Below, in pieces: positions 32,549-41,959 of a stretch of DNA of 64,000 nt (its first letter is position 1; every line of letters starts with the position of its first letter). The stretch comes from Clostridia bacterium (lineage in GTDB: Bacteria > Bacillota > Clostridia > Oscillospirales > CAG-272). Position numbers and translations under genes: made by a program. The stretch covers positions 1-64,000 of the forward strand of contig JAFRQK010000044.1 of assembly GCA_017428635.1 (NCBI GenBank), read 5' to 3'. The notes beneath the pieces are model-generated. The model worked only from the letters and a program-made list of their open reading frames with translations, ran no database searches and was not told the origin of the DNA.

Positions 32549-34963
32549 TTGGAACTTTTCAAACTGTTTGGAACAATAGCAATTGACAATGCTGAAGCAA
32601 ATCACGCATTGGATGAAACCGGTGACAAGGCAGAAGGAACTTCCAAGGACATCAAAAAAGTTGGTGACGAAAGTGAAGAATCCGAAGGCAAACTTGGAAA
32701 AGCGTTTTCAAAGATGGGTGATGCTGCTGTTAAGGTCGGAAAAGCAATTGCAGCCGGTCTTGCAGTTGCAAGTGCAGCGGTCATTAAAATAGGCAAAGAT
32801 GCAATTTCCGCTTATGGTGACTATGAACAGTTGGTTGGTGGTGTTGAAACACTATTCAAAGACAGTTCTGATACAGTTATTCAGAATGCTGCAAATGCTT
32901 ATAAAACAGCAGGTATGTCAGCAAATGAATACATGGAAACAGTCACTTCATTCAGTGCATCCCTGCTTCAAAGTTTGGGCGGTGACACTGTTGCTGCTGC
33001 AAATAAAGCGGATGTAGCAATCACTGATATGTCTGATAATGCAAACAAGATGGGAACATCTATGGAAGCAATTCAAAACGCATATCAGGGATTTGCAAAA
33101 CAAAATTACACCATGCTTGACAACTTAAAACTTGGTTATGGCGGTACGAAAGAAGAAATGGAAAGACTTCTTGCGGATGCTTCCAAGATTTCAGGTATAA
33201 AGTATGATGTTTCTTCTTATTCGGACATTGTTGATGCAATCCATGTTGTTCAAAATGAAATGGGCATCACCGGAACAACCGCAAAAGAAGCATCTGCAAC
33301 CATTCAGGGTTCACTTTCTTCTGCAAAGTCCGCTTGGACAAACCTGATCACAGGTCTTGCAGATGGAACACAGGATTTTGGCGGTTTGGTAGATAACTTT
33401 TTTGAAACTGTTGTAAATGTTGCGGATAACATTGTTCCGAGAATTTCACAAGTCTTGGAAACACTTCCAAGTTTGATTACAAAACTTGTGCCGAAACTAA
33501 TTTCAAAGGCATCTGAAATCTTTTCAAAACTACTTCCGGCAGTCATAAGTGGTGCAACATCACTTCTGAATGCAGTTATCGGTGTATTGCCACAATTGAT
33601 GGATGCCTTGATCGGTGCAGTTCCTGATTTGATTTTAGGGATTGAACAAGTTTTCTATGCCATAGTTGATGCCCTTCCGGGACTAATGCAGGTTATTTGT
33701 GATGCCCTTCCGGTCTTAATTCCACAGTTGATCACAGCATTGGTCAACATGATTGTCTATTTGTGCGAAAACCTGATGACCATACTTCAACCGCTGCTTG
33801 ACAATTTACCTGCCATTATTATTTCCATTGTAGATGCTTTGATGGACAATTTACCAACTTTGATTCAAGGTTTGATTACATTGGTAATTGCTATTGTGCA
33901 AGCACTTCCGGAAATAATACTTGCTTTAATAAAAGCAATCCCAACGATAATTGCAAGCATTCTTGAAGGTCTTTGGAATTCGCTTCCTGTTCTGCTTGAA
34001 GGCATTATTTCCATTGTTGGAAGTATTCTTTCTGCAATATGGGAAGTCTTGCTTGGATTACTTGAAATGCTTGGGGATTTGTTTTCAAGTATTTGGGATG
34101 CTATTTCAGATACTTTTAGCAGCGTTGGAACATGGGTATATGACAACATCATTGCACCTGTTGCGAATTTCTTCCAAGGTCTTTGGGATGGCATCAAGAA
34201 GATTTTTGGAACAGTAAAGGATTGGTTCACAAAACACATCACAGAACCGATAAAAAATGTTTTTTCAAATCTTTGGAACGGAATCAAGAACATCTTCAGT
34301 GGTGTAAAAGATTGGTTCAAGAACATTTTTACCGGTGCTTGGAATGCTATAAAAAAGGTGTTTGAACCTGTTGCAAATTGGTTCAAGGGTATTTTTGATA
34401 AAATCAAAGATGTCATCAAAGCACCCATCAATTTTGTCATAAGAGGTTTGAACAAACTGATAGGTGGTCTTAACAAGATTTCTTTTGATATTCCTGATTG
34501 GATTCCTGTCATTGGGGGTAAAAAATTTGGATTCAACATAAAAGAAATCAAGGAATTGGCAAAGGGTGGTGTTGTTGAAGAACCTACACCCGGTATCTTT
34601 GGTGAAGATGGTGCAGAAGCGGTTGTGCCTTTGGAAAAGAACACCGGTTGGATTCGGAATGTTGCAAGACAGATTCATGAATTCACCCTTGAAACCAATG
34701 CCAACATTGCCGGTATGATTCCGGACAACTATGGAAAATCACTTGAATATCAGGAACAGCAGATCACGGCAATTGACATTCTTGCAGAAAAGTTTGAAAA
34801 AGTGCTGATGATTCTTGCGGAATATTTTCCTGAATTTGCAGAACTTCTTCAGAACAGGCAAGTGGTTCTTGCGGATGCAGGTGGGTTGGCACATAGTCTT
34901 GCACCGGCAATGAATAAAGAACTTGGAATCATATATACACAGAAAGGAAGGGGCAATGAATGA
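32549..34963 (+). CDS. Tape measure protein
   Basis: 804 residues from a TTG start after AAAGGGGGTG. N-terminal acidic coiled coil, then AAAIKIGKDAISAYGDYEQL-type TMP repeat region and FSASLLQSLGGDTV. The middle (about 290-560) has many hydrophobic segments that span membranes (repeats like LPALMQVICDALPVLIPQL). Trp-rich repeats WDGIKKIFGTVKDWF, WNGIKNIFSGVKDWF and WNAIKKVFEPVANWF lie near 545-620. The C-terminal GGVVEEPTPGIFGEDGAEAV is the conserved phage tail end. It sets tail length and aids DNA entry. Confidence 0.93.
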   Translation: MELFKLFGTIAIDNAEANHALDETGDKAEGTSKDIKKVGDESEESEGKLGKAFSKMGDAAVKVGKAIAAGLAVASAAVIKIGKDAISAYGDYEQLVGGVETLFKDSSDTVIQNAANAYKTAGMSANEYMETVTSFSASLLQSLGGDTVAAANKADVAITDMSDNANKMGTSMEAIQNAYQGFAKQNYTMLDNLKLGYGGTKEEMERLLADASKISGIKYDVSSYSDIVDAIHVVQNEMGITGTTAKEASATIQGSLSSAKSAWTNLITGLADGTQDFGGLVDNFFETVVNVADNIVPRISQVLETLPSLITKLVPKLISKASEIFSKLLPAVISGATSLLNAVIGVLPQLMDALIGAVPDLILGIEQVFYAIVDALPGLMQVICDALPVLIPQLITALVNMIVYLCENLMTILQPLLDNLPAIIISIVDALMDNLPTLIQGLITLVIAIVQALPEIILALIKAIPTIIASILEGLWNSLPVLLEGIISIVGSILSAIWEVLLGLLEMLGDLFSSIWDAISDTFSSVGTWVYDNIIAPVANFFQGLWDGIKKIFGTVKDWFTKHITEPIKNVFSNLWNGIKNIFSGVKDWFKNIFTGAWNAIKKVFEPVANWFKGIFDKIKDVIKAPINFVIRGLNKLIGGLNKISFDIPDWIPVIGGKKFGFNIKEIKELAKGGVVEEPTPGIFGEDGAEAVVPLEKNTGWIRNVARQIHEFTLETNANIAGMIPDNYGKSLEYQEQQITAIDILAEKFEKVLMILAEYFPEFAELLQNRQVVLADAGGLAHSLAPAMNKELGIIYTQKGRGNE

Positions 34964-35658
34964 TTGGTGTTAAATTCGGAACAAAACATTCTTTCAGTGA
35001 TTTTGGACTGATACTGAAATCAAAAACAGTGTCCTTTCCGAAACCAAAAACAGAATCCGTCACCATCCCCAGTGCAGATGGGCAACTTGACTTGTCCACT
35101 GCTCTGACGGATGGTGATGTGAAGTATGATAACAGAACCTTGACATTTAAGTTTTCTGTTATCAATCCAACAAAGAATTGGGAAACAGTAAAGTCAGCCC
35201 TTGCAAATTATCTTCACGGACAAAAAATGAATGTGATTCTTGATGTTGACAAGGGTTTTTATTACACCGGCAGATGTACCTTGGATTCTTGGTCTGAAAG
35301 CAAGAAACTTGGAACACTAACTGTCAAAGTTGATGCAGAACCTTACAAATATTCAGTTCTTGAATCAACTGATGATTGGTTGTGGGACATTTTCAACTTT
35401 GAATCCGGTGTAATATATGATCTATCTTCAATTACTGTTTCCGGCACAAAAGTTGTCACTGTTCCTTCTATGCGGATGAAAGTTGTTCCTACAATAACGG
35501 TCAGTGCAAACATGGATGTCATGTTCAATGGTGTTGAATATGGATTGACCGCAGGTGCAAACAGGAATCTGAATATCATTCTTTCCGAAGGTGACAATGA
35601 AATGACTTTCATTGGAACAGGAACGGTGTCAATTAAGTTCAGGGGGGGTTCACTGTAA
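34960..35658 (+). CDS. Distal tail protein (Dit-like)
   Basis: 232 residues. MIGVKFGTKHSFSDFGLILK and IPSADGQLDLSTALTDGDVK, then YDNRTLTFKF belong to the siphovirus tail-component (Dit/gp19) family. It forms the hexameric hub between tail tube and adsorption apparatus. Overlaps the tape measure by 4 bp (ATGA) and the next gene by 1 bp. Confidence 0.88.
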   Translation: MIGVKFGTKHSFSDFGLILKSKTVSFPKPKTESVTIPSADGQLDLSTALTDGDVKYDNRTLTFKFSVINPTKNWETVKSALANYLHGQKMNVILDVDKGFYYTGRCTLDSWSESKKLGTLTVKVDAEPYKYSVLESTDDWLWDIFNFESGVIYDLSSITVSGTKVVTVPSMRMKVVPTITVSANMDVMFNGVEYGLTAGANRNLNIILSEGDNEMTFIGTGTVSIKFRGGSL

Positions 35659-37289
35659 TGTATCAAATCAGTTGTGATGGGTACATTCTTCATGACACCC
35701 GGCTTGAAAAAGAATACAGGGTTATTTCCCCAAAGTGCAAACTGAAAACCAATACAACCGGAACATTGTCATTTAATATTGCACCGACACACCCATATTA
35801 TTCAGCGATCCACAAGTTAAGTTCTGAAATCACATTGACACAAGATGGTCAATGGATATTTACAGGCAGGGTTCTGAATGATGAAAAAGACTTCAACAAC
35901 ATCAAAACTGTTGAATGTGAAGGTGAACTTGCATATCTGCTTGATAGCAACCAAAGACAAGCGGAATACCATGATTTGACGGTTGCACAGTATTTTGCAA
36001 CCGTTATTGGTAAACACAATGCTATGGTTGAAGCAAAGAAGCAGTTCACGGTTGGAATGGTTACGGTTGAAGATGACAACGATTCACTTTATAGGTATTC
36101 AAACTATGAAAACACATGGGACACCATCAAAGACAAACTGCTTGACAGGTTGGGTGGTTACATCCGCAGCAGACATCTGAACGGTGTCAGATATGTGGAT
36201 TATGTTGAATCCTATGGAAGTGTAAACAGTCAGGTTATCAACTTTGGGAAGAACATCCTGAACTTGAAACAATATATCAAAGGGGAAAACATTGCAACGG
36301 CAATAATACCCTTGGGTGCAACTTTGGAAGATGAAGAAAGCACTTCAGCAATTCAAGAAAGGTTGACAATTGAATCAGTAAATCAGGGTGTTGATTATGT
36401 CTATGATCAGGATGCAGTTGACCTTTATGGATGGATTTTTGACACTGTTATTTTTGACAATGTAACAATTCCGGAAAATCTAAAACAAAAAGGTCAGGCA
36501 GAACTTGCCAAAAGAAAACTACTGAACCTGCAACTTGAACTGAATGCAGTTGATCTTCACTTGTTTGATGTTGACATTGAAAGAATCAAACTTGGTGACA
36601 GTATCAGGGTAATATCTGAACCACATGGAATTGACAGGTTTATGACCGTTTCTGAAATCAACATTGATATTTCAAAACCTTCTGCAACAACCATTGTTCT
36701 TGGTGATACAACGGCAAGTTTAACCGAATATATGAACCAAGACGGAATAAAAGCACAGGTTGAAACAATTATCAATGATTATGGTTTTAGAAGTGATATT
36801 TCCAATATCAGAAACACAATCAATGAACTTTCATCAAGCATTACACAAACGGCTGAAAACATTCTGCTTGAAGTTTATTCCAATTGTGCGAAGTATAGTG
36901 ATGTTGAAGGTGTTGAAGAACTGTTGCGGACAAATGTGGAAATTCTGAACAATTTGATTGAATTCCGCTTTTCTTCTGCAATCACAGAAACACAAACGGT
37001 TGAAGGCATAGTTACACAAAACCAACAGTTGCTTGAAGAATACATCCGTTTTCAGGGTGCATTGATTGAACTTGGAAAGGTCGGAAACGCATTCACAGCG
37101 GAACTTTCCAATGAAAAACTTGCATTTCTTCAGGATAATGTTGAAATTGCCTATGTCAGCAACAACAAACTTTACATCACTGATGCAGAGATCAGGAACA
37201 AACTGACCATAGGAAACCCAACAAACGGTTATTTTGATTTCATCCCAAGGGCAAACGGAAATCTATCATTGAAGTGGAGGGAATCATAA
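35658..37289 (+). CDS. Tail-associated protein / prophage endopeptidase tail (Tal)
   Basis: 543 residues. The N-terminal 350 (YILHDTRLEKEYRVISPKCK, LTQDGQWIFTGRVLNDEKDF, DTIKDKLLDRLGGYIRSRHL, GENIATAIIPLGA) match gp27/Tal baseplate hub proteins. A helical stretch (about 375-450) trimerises, then a small C-terminal domain (YVSNNKLYITDAEIRNKLTI). It opens the wall or directs the fibre at infection. No catalytic peptidase residues were identified. Confidence 0.85.
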   Translation: MYQISCDGYILHDTRLEKEYRVISPKCKLKTNTTGTLSFNIAPTHPYYSAIHKLSSEITLTQDGQWIFTGRVLNDEKDFNNIKTVECEGELAYLLDSNQRQAEYHDLTVAQYFATVIGKHNAMVEAKKQFTVGMVTVEDDNDSLYRYSNYENTWDTIKDKLLDRLGGYIRSRHLNGVRYVDYVESYGSVNSQVINFGKNILNLKQYIKGENIATAIIPLGATLEDEESTSAIQERLTIESVNQGVDYVYDQDAVDLYGWIFDTVIFDNVTIPENLKQKGQAELAKRKLLNLQLELNAVDLHLFDVDIERIKLGDSIRVISEPHGIDRFMTVSEINIDISKPSATTIVLGDTTASLTEYMNQDGIKAQVETIINDYGFRSDISNIRNTINELSSSITQTAENILLEVYSNCAKYSDVEGVEELLRTNVEILNNLIEFRFSSAITETQTVEGIVTQNQQLLEEYIRFQGALIELGKVGNAFTAELSNEKLAFLQDNVEIAYVSNNKLYITDAEIRNKLTIGNPTNGYFDFIPRANGNLSLKWRES

Positions 37290-38771
37290 ATGGCAAGCGG
37301 AAGTTTTAACAGTTCAACAGGTGTTGGTCTGAACCTATATTGTGAATGGTCATCCACAATAAATGTTGCAGGGAATTATTCCACAGTAACAATGAGGACT
37401 TACCTGAAGCACTATTCTTTGTATGTTGGTGCAAGAAGTGATTCCTATGTAAAGTGCAATGGTGAAAATTACACCTATAATGCACCTGCTATAAGTTATG
37501 ATGGCAGCAGTGGTCAGATAAACACAACACTTCTGTCAAGTAAATCCTTCACAGTCTATCATAACAATGATGGAACGAAGTCAATTACACTTGAAGCAGG
37601 TTGGCGGTTTTCCGGAACATATTCAGGGCAATCAATTTCTTGGATCAAGTGTTCAAAATCTGTAACACTTGATAATATCCCAAGAGCATCAAGCATCAGT
37701 TCAGTGACTTCATCTGTTACCGTTGACGGTTCAAATTCTGTTACAGTCAGCATCAGCAGAAACAGCACATCATTCACACACAAGGTGAAATTCGCATTTG
37801 GGACATACAGTCAGGAATATACCGGTATTGCAACATCAAAAACCTATACACCACCTATGAGTTGGTTGAATGCCATTCCGAATGCGACAACCGGAACAGC
37901 AACGGTCACTGTTACAACCTACAATGGAAATACACAAATAGGAAGTGCGGTGTCCAAGAATTTTACAGTCAATGTTCCTTCATCTGTTGTCCCAACACTT
38001 GGAACTTTTTCTGCAACTATTGTGAACAACACTGTTCCTTCTTCATGGGGAATCTATGTTCAGGATAAATCACAATGTAGTTTGCAGATCAGTAATGCTT
38101 CAGGTGCGTATTCTTCCACCATAAAAGCATATTCCATCAAGCAAGGGTCAACAACCTTGTCAACATCAAGCAGTGTCACAACGGCTGTTTTAACGGTCAC
38201 AGGCACTATTACCTATACGGCAACAATAACCGATTCAAGAGGAAGAACGGCAACCAAGACGGTTTCTATCTATGTGTATGCCTATGTTTCCCCTTCCGTG
38301 ACAAGTGCATTGTCACAAAGATGTTTGCAGAATGGAACATTGAATGATAACGGAACTTACATAAAAGCAACAGGGGTTTTTTCTTTTGCAAGTTGTAACA
38401 GTAAAAATTCTGTAACAGCAAAAGTTTACTTTAAGAAACCGGAAGATCCTTCATGGTCAACCGGTGTTGCTTTTTCAAGTAATGTTCCGGTTGTCATTGC
38501 CGGTTCTGCTTCCATAGATTCATCCTATCAAGTCATGTATGAAGTTACAGATGCCTTTACCACAGTTCAGTTTGTGGATATGCTGTCAACAGCATTCACA
38601 ACAATGGACTTCAAAATGGGTGGAAAAGGGGTTGCAATTGGAAAGGTTTCAGAATATGACAACCTTTTTGATGTTGGATTACCTTCCAAGTTTCATGATG
38701 GACTTGTTTTGGTTGATGAACATGGAACGGAATATGATGTTCTTCAAATTCTGAAAAATTTATTAAATTAA
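37290..38771 (+). CDS. DUF859-type siphovirus tail fibre/baseplate protein
   Basis: 493 residues. MASGSFNSSTGVGLNLYCEW, YSTVTMRTYLKHYSLYVGAR, SSGQINTTLLSSKSFTVYHN and WRFSGTYSG are the opening beta-sandwich of DUF859. Ser/Thr/Val-rich Ig-like repeats follow (about 130-330), and a conserved C-terminus FKMGGKGVAIGKVSEYDNLF ends it. It is a structural part of the tail tip ahead of the DGR target protein. Confidence 0.85.
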   Translation: MASGSFNSSTGVGLNLYCEWSSTINVAGNYSTVTMRTYLKHYSLYVGARSDSYVKCNGENYTYNAPAISYDGSSGQINTTLLSSKSFTVYHNNDGTKSITLEAGWRFSGTYSGQSISWIKCSKSVTLDNIPRASSISSVTSSVTVDGSNSVTVSISRNSTSFTHKVKFAFGTYSQEYTGIATSKTYTPPMSWLNAIPNATTGTATVTVTTYNGNTQIGSAVSKNFTVNVPSSVVPTLGTFSATIVNNTVPSSWGIYVQDKSQCSLQISNASGAYSSTIKAYSIKQGSTTLSTSSSVTTAVLTVTGTITYTATITDSRGRTATKTVSIYVYAYVSPSVTSALSQRCLQNGTLNDNGTYIKATGVFSFASCNSKNSVTAKVYFKKPEDPSWSTGVAFSSNVPVVIAGSASIDSSYQVMYEVTDAFTTVQFVDMLSTAFTTMDFKMGGKGVAIGKVSEYDNLFDVGLPSKFHDGLVLVDEHGTEYDVLQILKNLLN

Positions 38772-38789
38772 AGAAAGGAATGATTTATT

Positions 38790-40532
38790 ATGGCGAACAT
38801 TCAAACCTATATTGATGCAATCTTGGAAGCGGTATATGGTGAACAGGTCAGAAGTGCCATTGCTAATGCCATTCTTGCAATCAATGATGCTGCAATCACA
38901 AGTGTGGTCTTGGGTGCAGACAACAAACTTGTGATCACCTTTGAAGATGGTCACACTTACACTTCCGCTTCCCTGAAGGGTGACAAAGGTGATACCGGTC
39001 AGACCGGTGCAACGGGTGCGACAGGGGCAACAGGTGCAACCGGAAACGGCATTGCAAGTATTGAACTTTATAGCACTTCCGGTTCTGCAAAAACTTACAG
39101 GATCACTTACACCAACGGAAATCATTTTGATTTTGTTGTGACTGATGGTGAAGTTTCTGCTGCTGAACTTCAGCAGGTTGCAGACAGAGTGGAAACGGTG
39201 GAAGGCGAAGTTGGAAACATCAATGCACACCTTGGTTTTCTTGGCAACAATGATGTTGTCGGCATCCAAGTTGATTATGAAAATAAAACCTTCACAAGAC
39301 TTGCAAGTGCTGTTGGAAAGACCGCAGGTGCAGATTTTGACGGTCTGACACCCTTTGGTGGAAGAAGGCGGTGCAATGTCGCAAATGATGGAACAATCAA
39401 TGCCTATTATGGTGATGAAGGTTACACCGAAGATGGAAGCAATGGTCAGGTTATGGTGTATCAGCCGAAATTCTATTATTTGGTCACACCCATTAAGTTT
39501 GACAAGAACACTTCCGGACTTGGTTATCATTTGAGAAAAGCAAACTATTATGTTTCTTCTAACAAATACACCGGTTTCAAACTTCATCCGGCATTCTATG
39601 ATGCAAACGGCAATGAAGTTGATTACATCCTTCTTTCTGCTTATGAAGGCAGTATGTGGGATGCTTCCGCTGAAGCGTATGTGAATGATTCTGTTGACAC
39701 ATCCATTGCTTATGCTTCCGGTGATCTTCTTTGCTCTGTTGCCGGAAAGAAACCCATCAGCGGTTTAAGAACCGGAATGGGTACAAAGGCAAACTTTGAA
39801 GCAATGTCCAACAACAGGGGTTCGGGATGGCATCTTGAAACCATCAAGGCAACTTCTGCAAACCAACTGTTGATGATTGTTGAAATTGGCATGATGAACA
39901 CACAGACCGGTATTGGCAGGGGTATTGATTCCATTACCGATAACAGTTCTTACAACTGTTCTTCCCTTACCGGTTCAACCGCTTCCCTTGGAAACGGATC
40001 AGGAAGTGCAGCATCCACTGTCAATGAAAAAGGTGGAACTGAAACCACTGAAACGGCAACCGGCAAAGTTGCTGTCACCTATCGTGGCGTTGAAAATCCT
40101 TGGGGTAATATTTGGAAACACATTCAGGGTGTCAACATTTGGGGTAATGGCAGCATGGCAGGTGGTCAACCCTATGTGTGTAATGATCTTTCTTCCTTCA
40201 ATGAATCTTCCCATTCCGGACACTATGAAGGTGCAGGTTTCACCATTCCGAATGCAAGCGGTTACATCAAAGCAATGGGTTATGGCAACCCTGATTTTGA
40301 TTGGCTGTTGATGCCTTCTGAAATCGGTGGTGATTCATCCCTTCCGGTTGGTGATTACTGCTATGTGACATCCAATCTGAATGGTTACAAGATTGCCCTA
40401 TTGGGCGGTGCTTGGACTCATGGTGCTGGTGGTGGCGGTTTCGGTTGGGGTTGTAATTATGGTGTCGGTTATCGTAGTCGGAGTATCGGCGGTCGCTTGC
40501 TGTATGTACCAACTGCACCTGCATTGAATTAA
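38790..40532 (+). CDS. DGR target: receptor-binding tail fibre with collagen-like region and variable C-type-lectin-like end
   Basis: 580 residues. An N-terminal helix (MANIQTYIDAILEAVYGEQV) attaches to the tail. A collagen-like Gly-X-Y run at 64-86 (GDKGDTGQTGATGATGATGATG region) should form a trimeric stalk, and a helix (AAELQQVADRVETVEGEVGN) follows. The C-terminal 400 residues are Gly/Trp/Asn-rich with NPWGNIWKHIQGVNIWGNGS and CYVTSNLNGYKIALLGGAWT, the formylglycine-enzyme/C-type-lectin fold used by DGR variable proteins. Residues 534-573 are encoded by the variable repeat. Tryptophans and other template-invariant positions keep the fold while the Asn-codon positions vary. Confidence 0.92.
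   Translation: MANIQTYIDAILEAVYGEQVRSAIANAILAINDAAITSVVLGADNKLVITFEDGHTYTSASLKGDKGDTGQTGATGATGATGATGNGIASIELYSTSGSAKTYRITYTNGNHFDFVVTDGEVSAAELQQVADRVETVEGEVGNINAHLGFLGNNDVVGIQVDYENKTFTRLASAVGKTAGADFDGLTPFGGRRRCNVANDGTINAYYGDEGYTEDGSNGQVMVYQPKFYYLVTPIKFDKNTSGLGYHLRKANYYVSSNKYTGFKLHPAFYDANGNEVDYILLSAYEGSMWDASAEAYVNDSVDTSIAYASGDLLCSVAGKKPISGLRTGMGTKANFEAMSNNRGSGWHLETIKATSANQLLMIVEIGMMNTQTGIGRGIDSITDNSSYNCSSLTGSTASLGNGSGSAASTVNEKGGTETTETATGKVAVTYRGVENPWGNIWKHIQGVNIWGNGSMAGGQPYVCNDLSSFNESSHSGHYEGAGFTIPNASGYIKAMGYGNPDFDWLLMPSEIGGDSSLPVGDYCYVTSNLNGYKIALLGGAWTHGAGGGGFGWGCNYGVGYRSRSIGGRLLYVPTAPALN
40390..40509 (+). repeat. DGR variable repeat (VR)
   Basis: 120 bp at the 3' end of the target gene, aligned without gaps to the template repeat 201 bp downstream. 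By hand count there are 29 mismatches. 27 are at template adenines (A to G, C or T). Two are not: T to G in codon 552 and C to T in codon 573. About 41 template positions are A, so roughly two thirds have changed, against 2 of 79 other positions. Homology stops 20 bp before the stop codon. Confidence 0.95.
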
Positions 40533-40539
40533 AAATCAT

Positions 40540-40743
40540 GGGCAAGCATACGGTGATACAAGATTACAAGAACAAACCATTTTAAGCATCAGATTACCCA
40601 ATTAGGCAGTAATTGGAATAATGGTACTAATGATGGCAGTTTCTATTGGAATTGTAATAATGATGTCAGTAATCGTAATCGGAATATCAGCGGTCACTTA
40701 CTAAATGCACTATAAAAACAAATTGTTGTGATTTTGCTTGCCC
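40540..40743. repeat. Inverted repeat enclosing the DGR template
   Basis: GGGCAAGCA (40540-40548) and TGCTTGCCC (40735-40743) are perfect complements on either side of the template repeat. In RNA they would close a stem that holds the whole template in a loop of about 186 nt. A functional role in presenting the template to the reverse transcriptase is inference. Confidence 0.6.
40591..40710 (+). ncRNA. DGR template repeat (TR) RNA region
   Basis: Non-coding 120-bp template whose reading in the VR frame would give mostly AAT (Asn) codons, 11 of them, at the positions that vary in the target. TTC, TGG, TGT, CGT and CGG codons without A are kept in VR. It sits between the target gene and the reverse transcriptase, the common VR-TR-RT order. 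The transcript would be the substrate of adenine-mutagenic reverse transcription. Confidence 0.93.
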
Positions 40744-40790
40744 TGCCCCTTGGCAAAACATAAAAAGAATTTTCTATCCGTATTGGTAGG

Positions 40791-40825
40791 AAGTCCCGGT
40801 TGTTTGAATAAAGCATCCGGGACTT
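40791..40825 (+). other. Hairpin between template repeat and reverse transcriptase
   Basis: AAGTCCCGG (40791-40799) and CCGGGACTT (40817-40825) form a perfect 9-bp stem with a 17-nt loop. An alternative stem ACTTTC/GAAAGT (40822-40827 with 40845-40850) overlaps it. This lies where DGRs keep a spacer RNA needed for cDNA priming, so it may be a structured priming element. The whole gene-free stretch 40533-40873 is TR plus these structures. Confidence 0.55.
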
Positions 40826-40873
40826 TCGTTTGAAGGTTCGGACTGAAAGTGCATACAAAAGGAATCCATCAAT

Positions 40874-41953
40874 ATGAAAAGACATAATCACCCAATAGGC
40901 AACAGCAGTTGCACCTTATGGGATGCAATATGTTCTATGGATAACCTGAAACTTGCACACCAAAATGCGAAGAAAGGAAAAGGATGGTACAAAGAAGTAA
41001 TGATGGTTGATGAAAACCCTGATTATTATTTGGGTTTACTTCAACGGATGTTGGTTACAAAGACATATCACACTTCCGAATATCAGACTTTTTACAAGAA
41101 TGATGGTAATAAGAAGCGGTTGATTTATAAACTGCCTTATTTCCCGGACAGAATTTGTCAATGGGCGGTTCTTCAAGTGATAGAACCAATCATGATCAGA
41201 AATCTGACAACGGACACTTATTCTGCTATTCCGGGAAGGGGAATCCACTTGTGCTTGCACAACCTTCAAAATGCAATGCGGAAGGATGTCAAAGGCACAC
41301 AGTATTGTTTGAAAATTGATGCAAAACAATACTATCCGTCTATTGACCATGAAATTCTAAAGGCAAAATACAGGCGGTTGTTCAAAGATGATGACCTTTT
41401 GTGGTTGCTTGATGAAATCATTGATTCAACACCGGGTGACAAAGGAATTCCCATTGGCAACTATTTAAGTCAGTACAGCGGAAATTTCTATCTTTCCGCA
41501 TTTGACCATTGGGTCAAAGAAGTAAAAGGCATAAAGCATTATTTCAGGTACATGGATGATATTGTGATCCTACATGAATCAAAAGAATACCTGCATCAGT
41601 TGCGGAAGGAAATTGATGAATATTTCCGGAAAGAACTGAAGTTGACCATCAAGGAAAATTGGCAGGTGTTTCCCACATTCAAAAGGGGCATTGATTATGT
41701 TGGTTACAGGTCTTTTCTTGAATTCACACTTTTGCGGAAATCCACCTGCAAGGGTATGAAGAAAAAGATGGTTGCAATAAATAAGAAGCGGTTGAACGGA
41801 CTTCCAATGACCTATTCAGAGTGGTGCAGCATCAATTCTTATAAAGGATGGTTGATACATTGTGATGGATACAGGTTAGAACAAAAGTACATTCAACCGC
41901 TTCAACAGTATGCAGACCAATTTTATATTCAAAATATCAAAATGAAAGGATGA
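40874..41953 (+). CDS. DGR reverse transcriptase
   Basis: 359 residues. RT motifs in order: LPYFPDRICQWAVL (motif 1-2 region), catalytic Asp149 in CLKIDAKQYYPSIDHE (motif A), GIPIGNYLSQYSG at 191-203, YMDD at 226-229 (motif C), and KENWQVFPTFKRGIDYVGY. The IGxxxSQ form in place of QGxxxSP is characteristic of DGR enzymes rather than group II intron RTs. No maturase or endonuclease domain is present. It copies the template RNA with adenine-directed errors so that cDNA can replace VR. Ribosome binding site AAAGGA precedes the ATG. No Avd-type helper gene was recognised next to it. Confidence 0.95.
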   Translation: MKRHNHPIGNSSCTLWDAICSMDNLKLAHQNAKKGKGWYKEVMMVDENPDYYLGLLQRMLVTKTYHTSEYQTFYKNDGNKKRLIYKLPYFPDRICQWAVLQVIEPIMIRNLTTDTYSAIPGRGIHLCLHNLQNAMRKDVKGTQYCLKIDAKQYYPSIDHEILKAKYRRLFKDDDLLWLLDEIIDSTPGDKGIPIGNYLSQYSGNFYLSAFDHWVKEVKGIKHYFRYMDDIVILHESKEYLHQLRKEIDEYFRKELKLTIKENWQVFPTFKRGIDYVGYRSFLEFTLLRKSTCKGMKKKMVAINKKRLNGLPMTYSEWCSINSYKGWLIHCDGYRLEQKYIQPLQQYADQFYIQNIKMKG

Positions 41954-41959
41954 ACAGTC

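Noticed and set aside
40558..40570. Upstream extension of the template repeat (ACAAGATT also occurs just before VR)
   Set aside because: The match is offset by a different distance than the 201-bp VR/TR register and is short, so it was left out of the repeat.
40874..41953. Reverse transcriptase of a group II intron or retron
   Set aside because: No maturase or endonuclease domain and no msr/msd structure; IGNYLSQ and an adjacent VR/TR pair fit a DGR.
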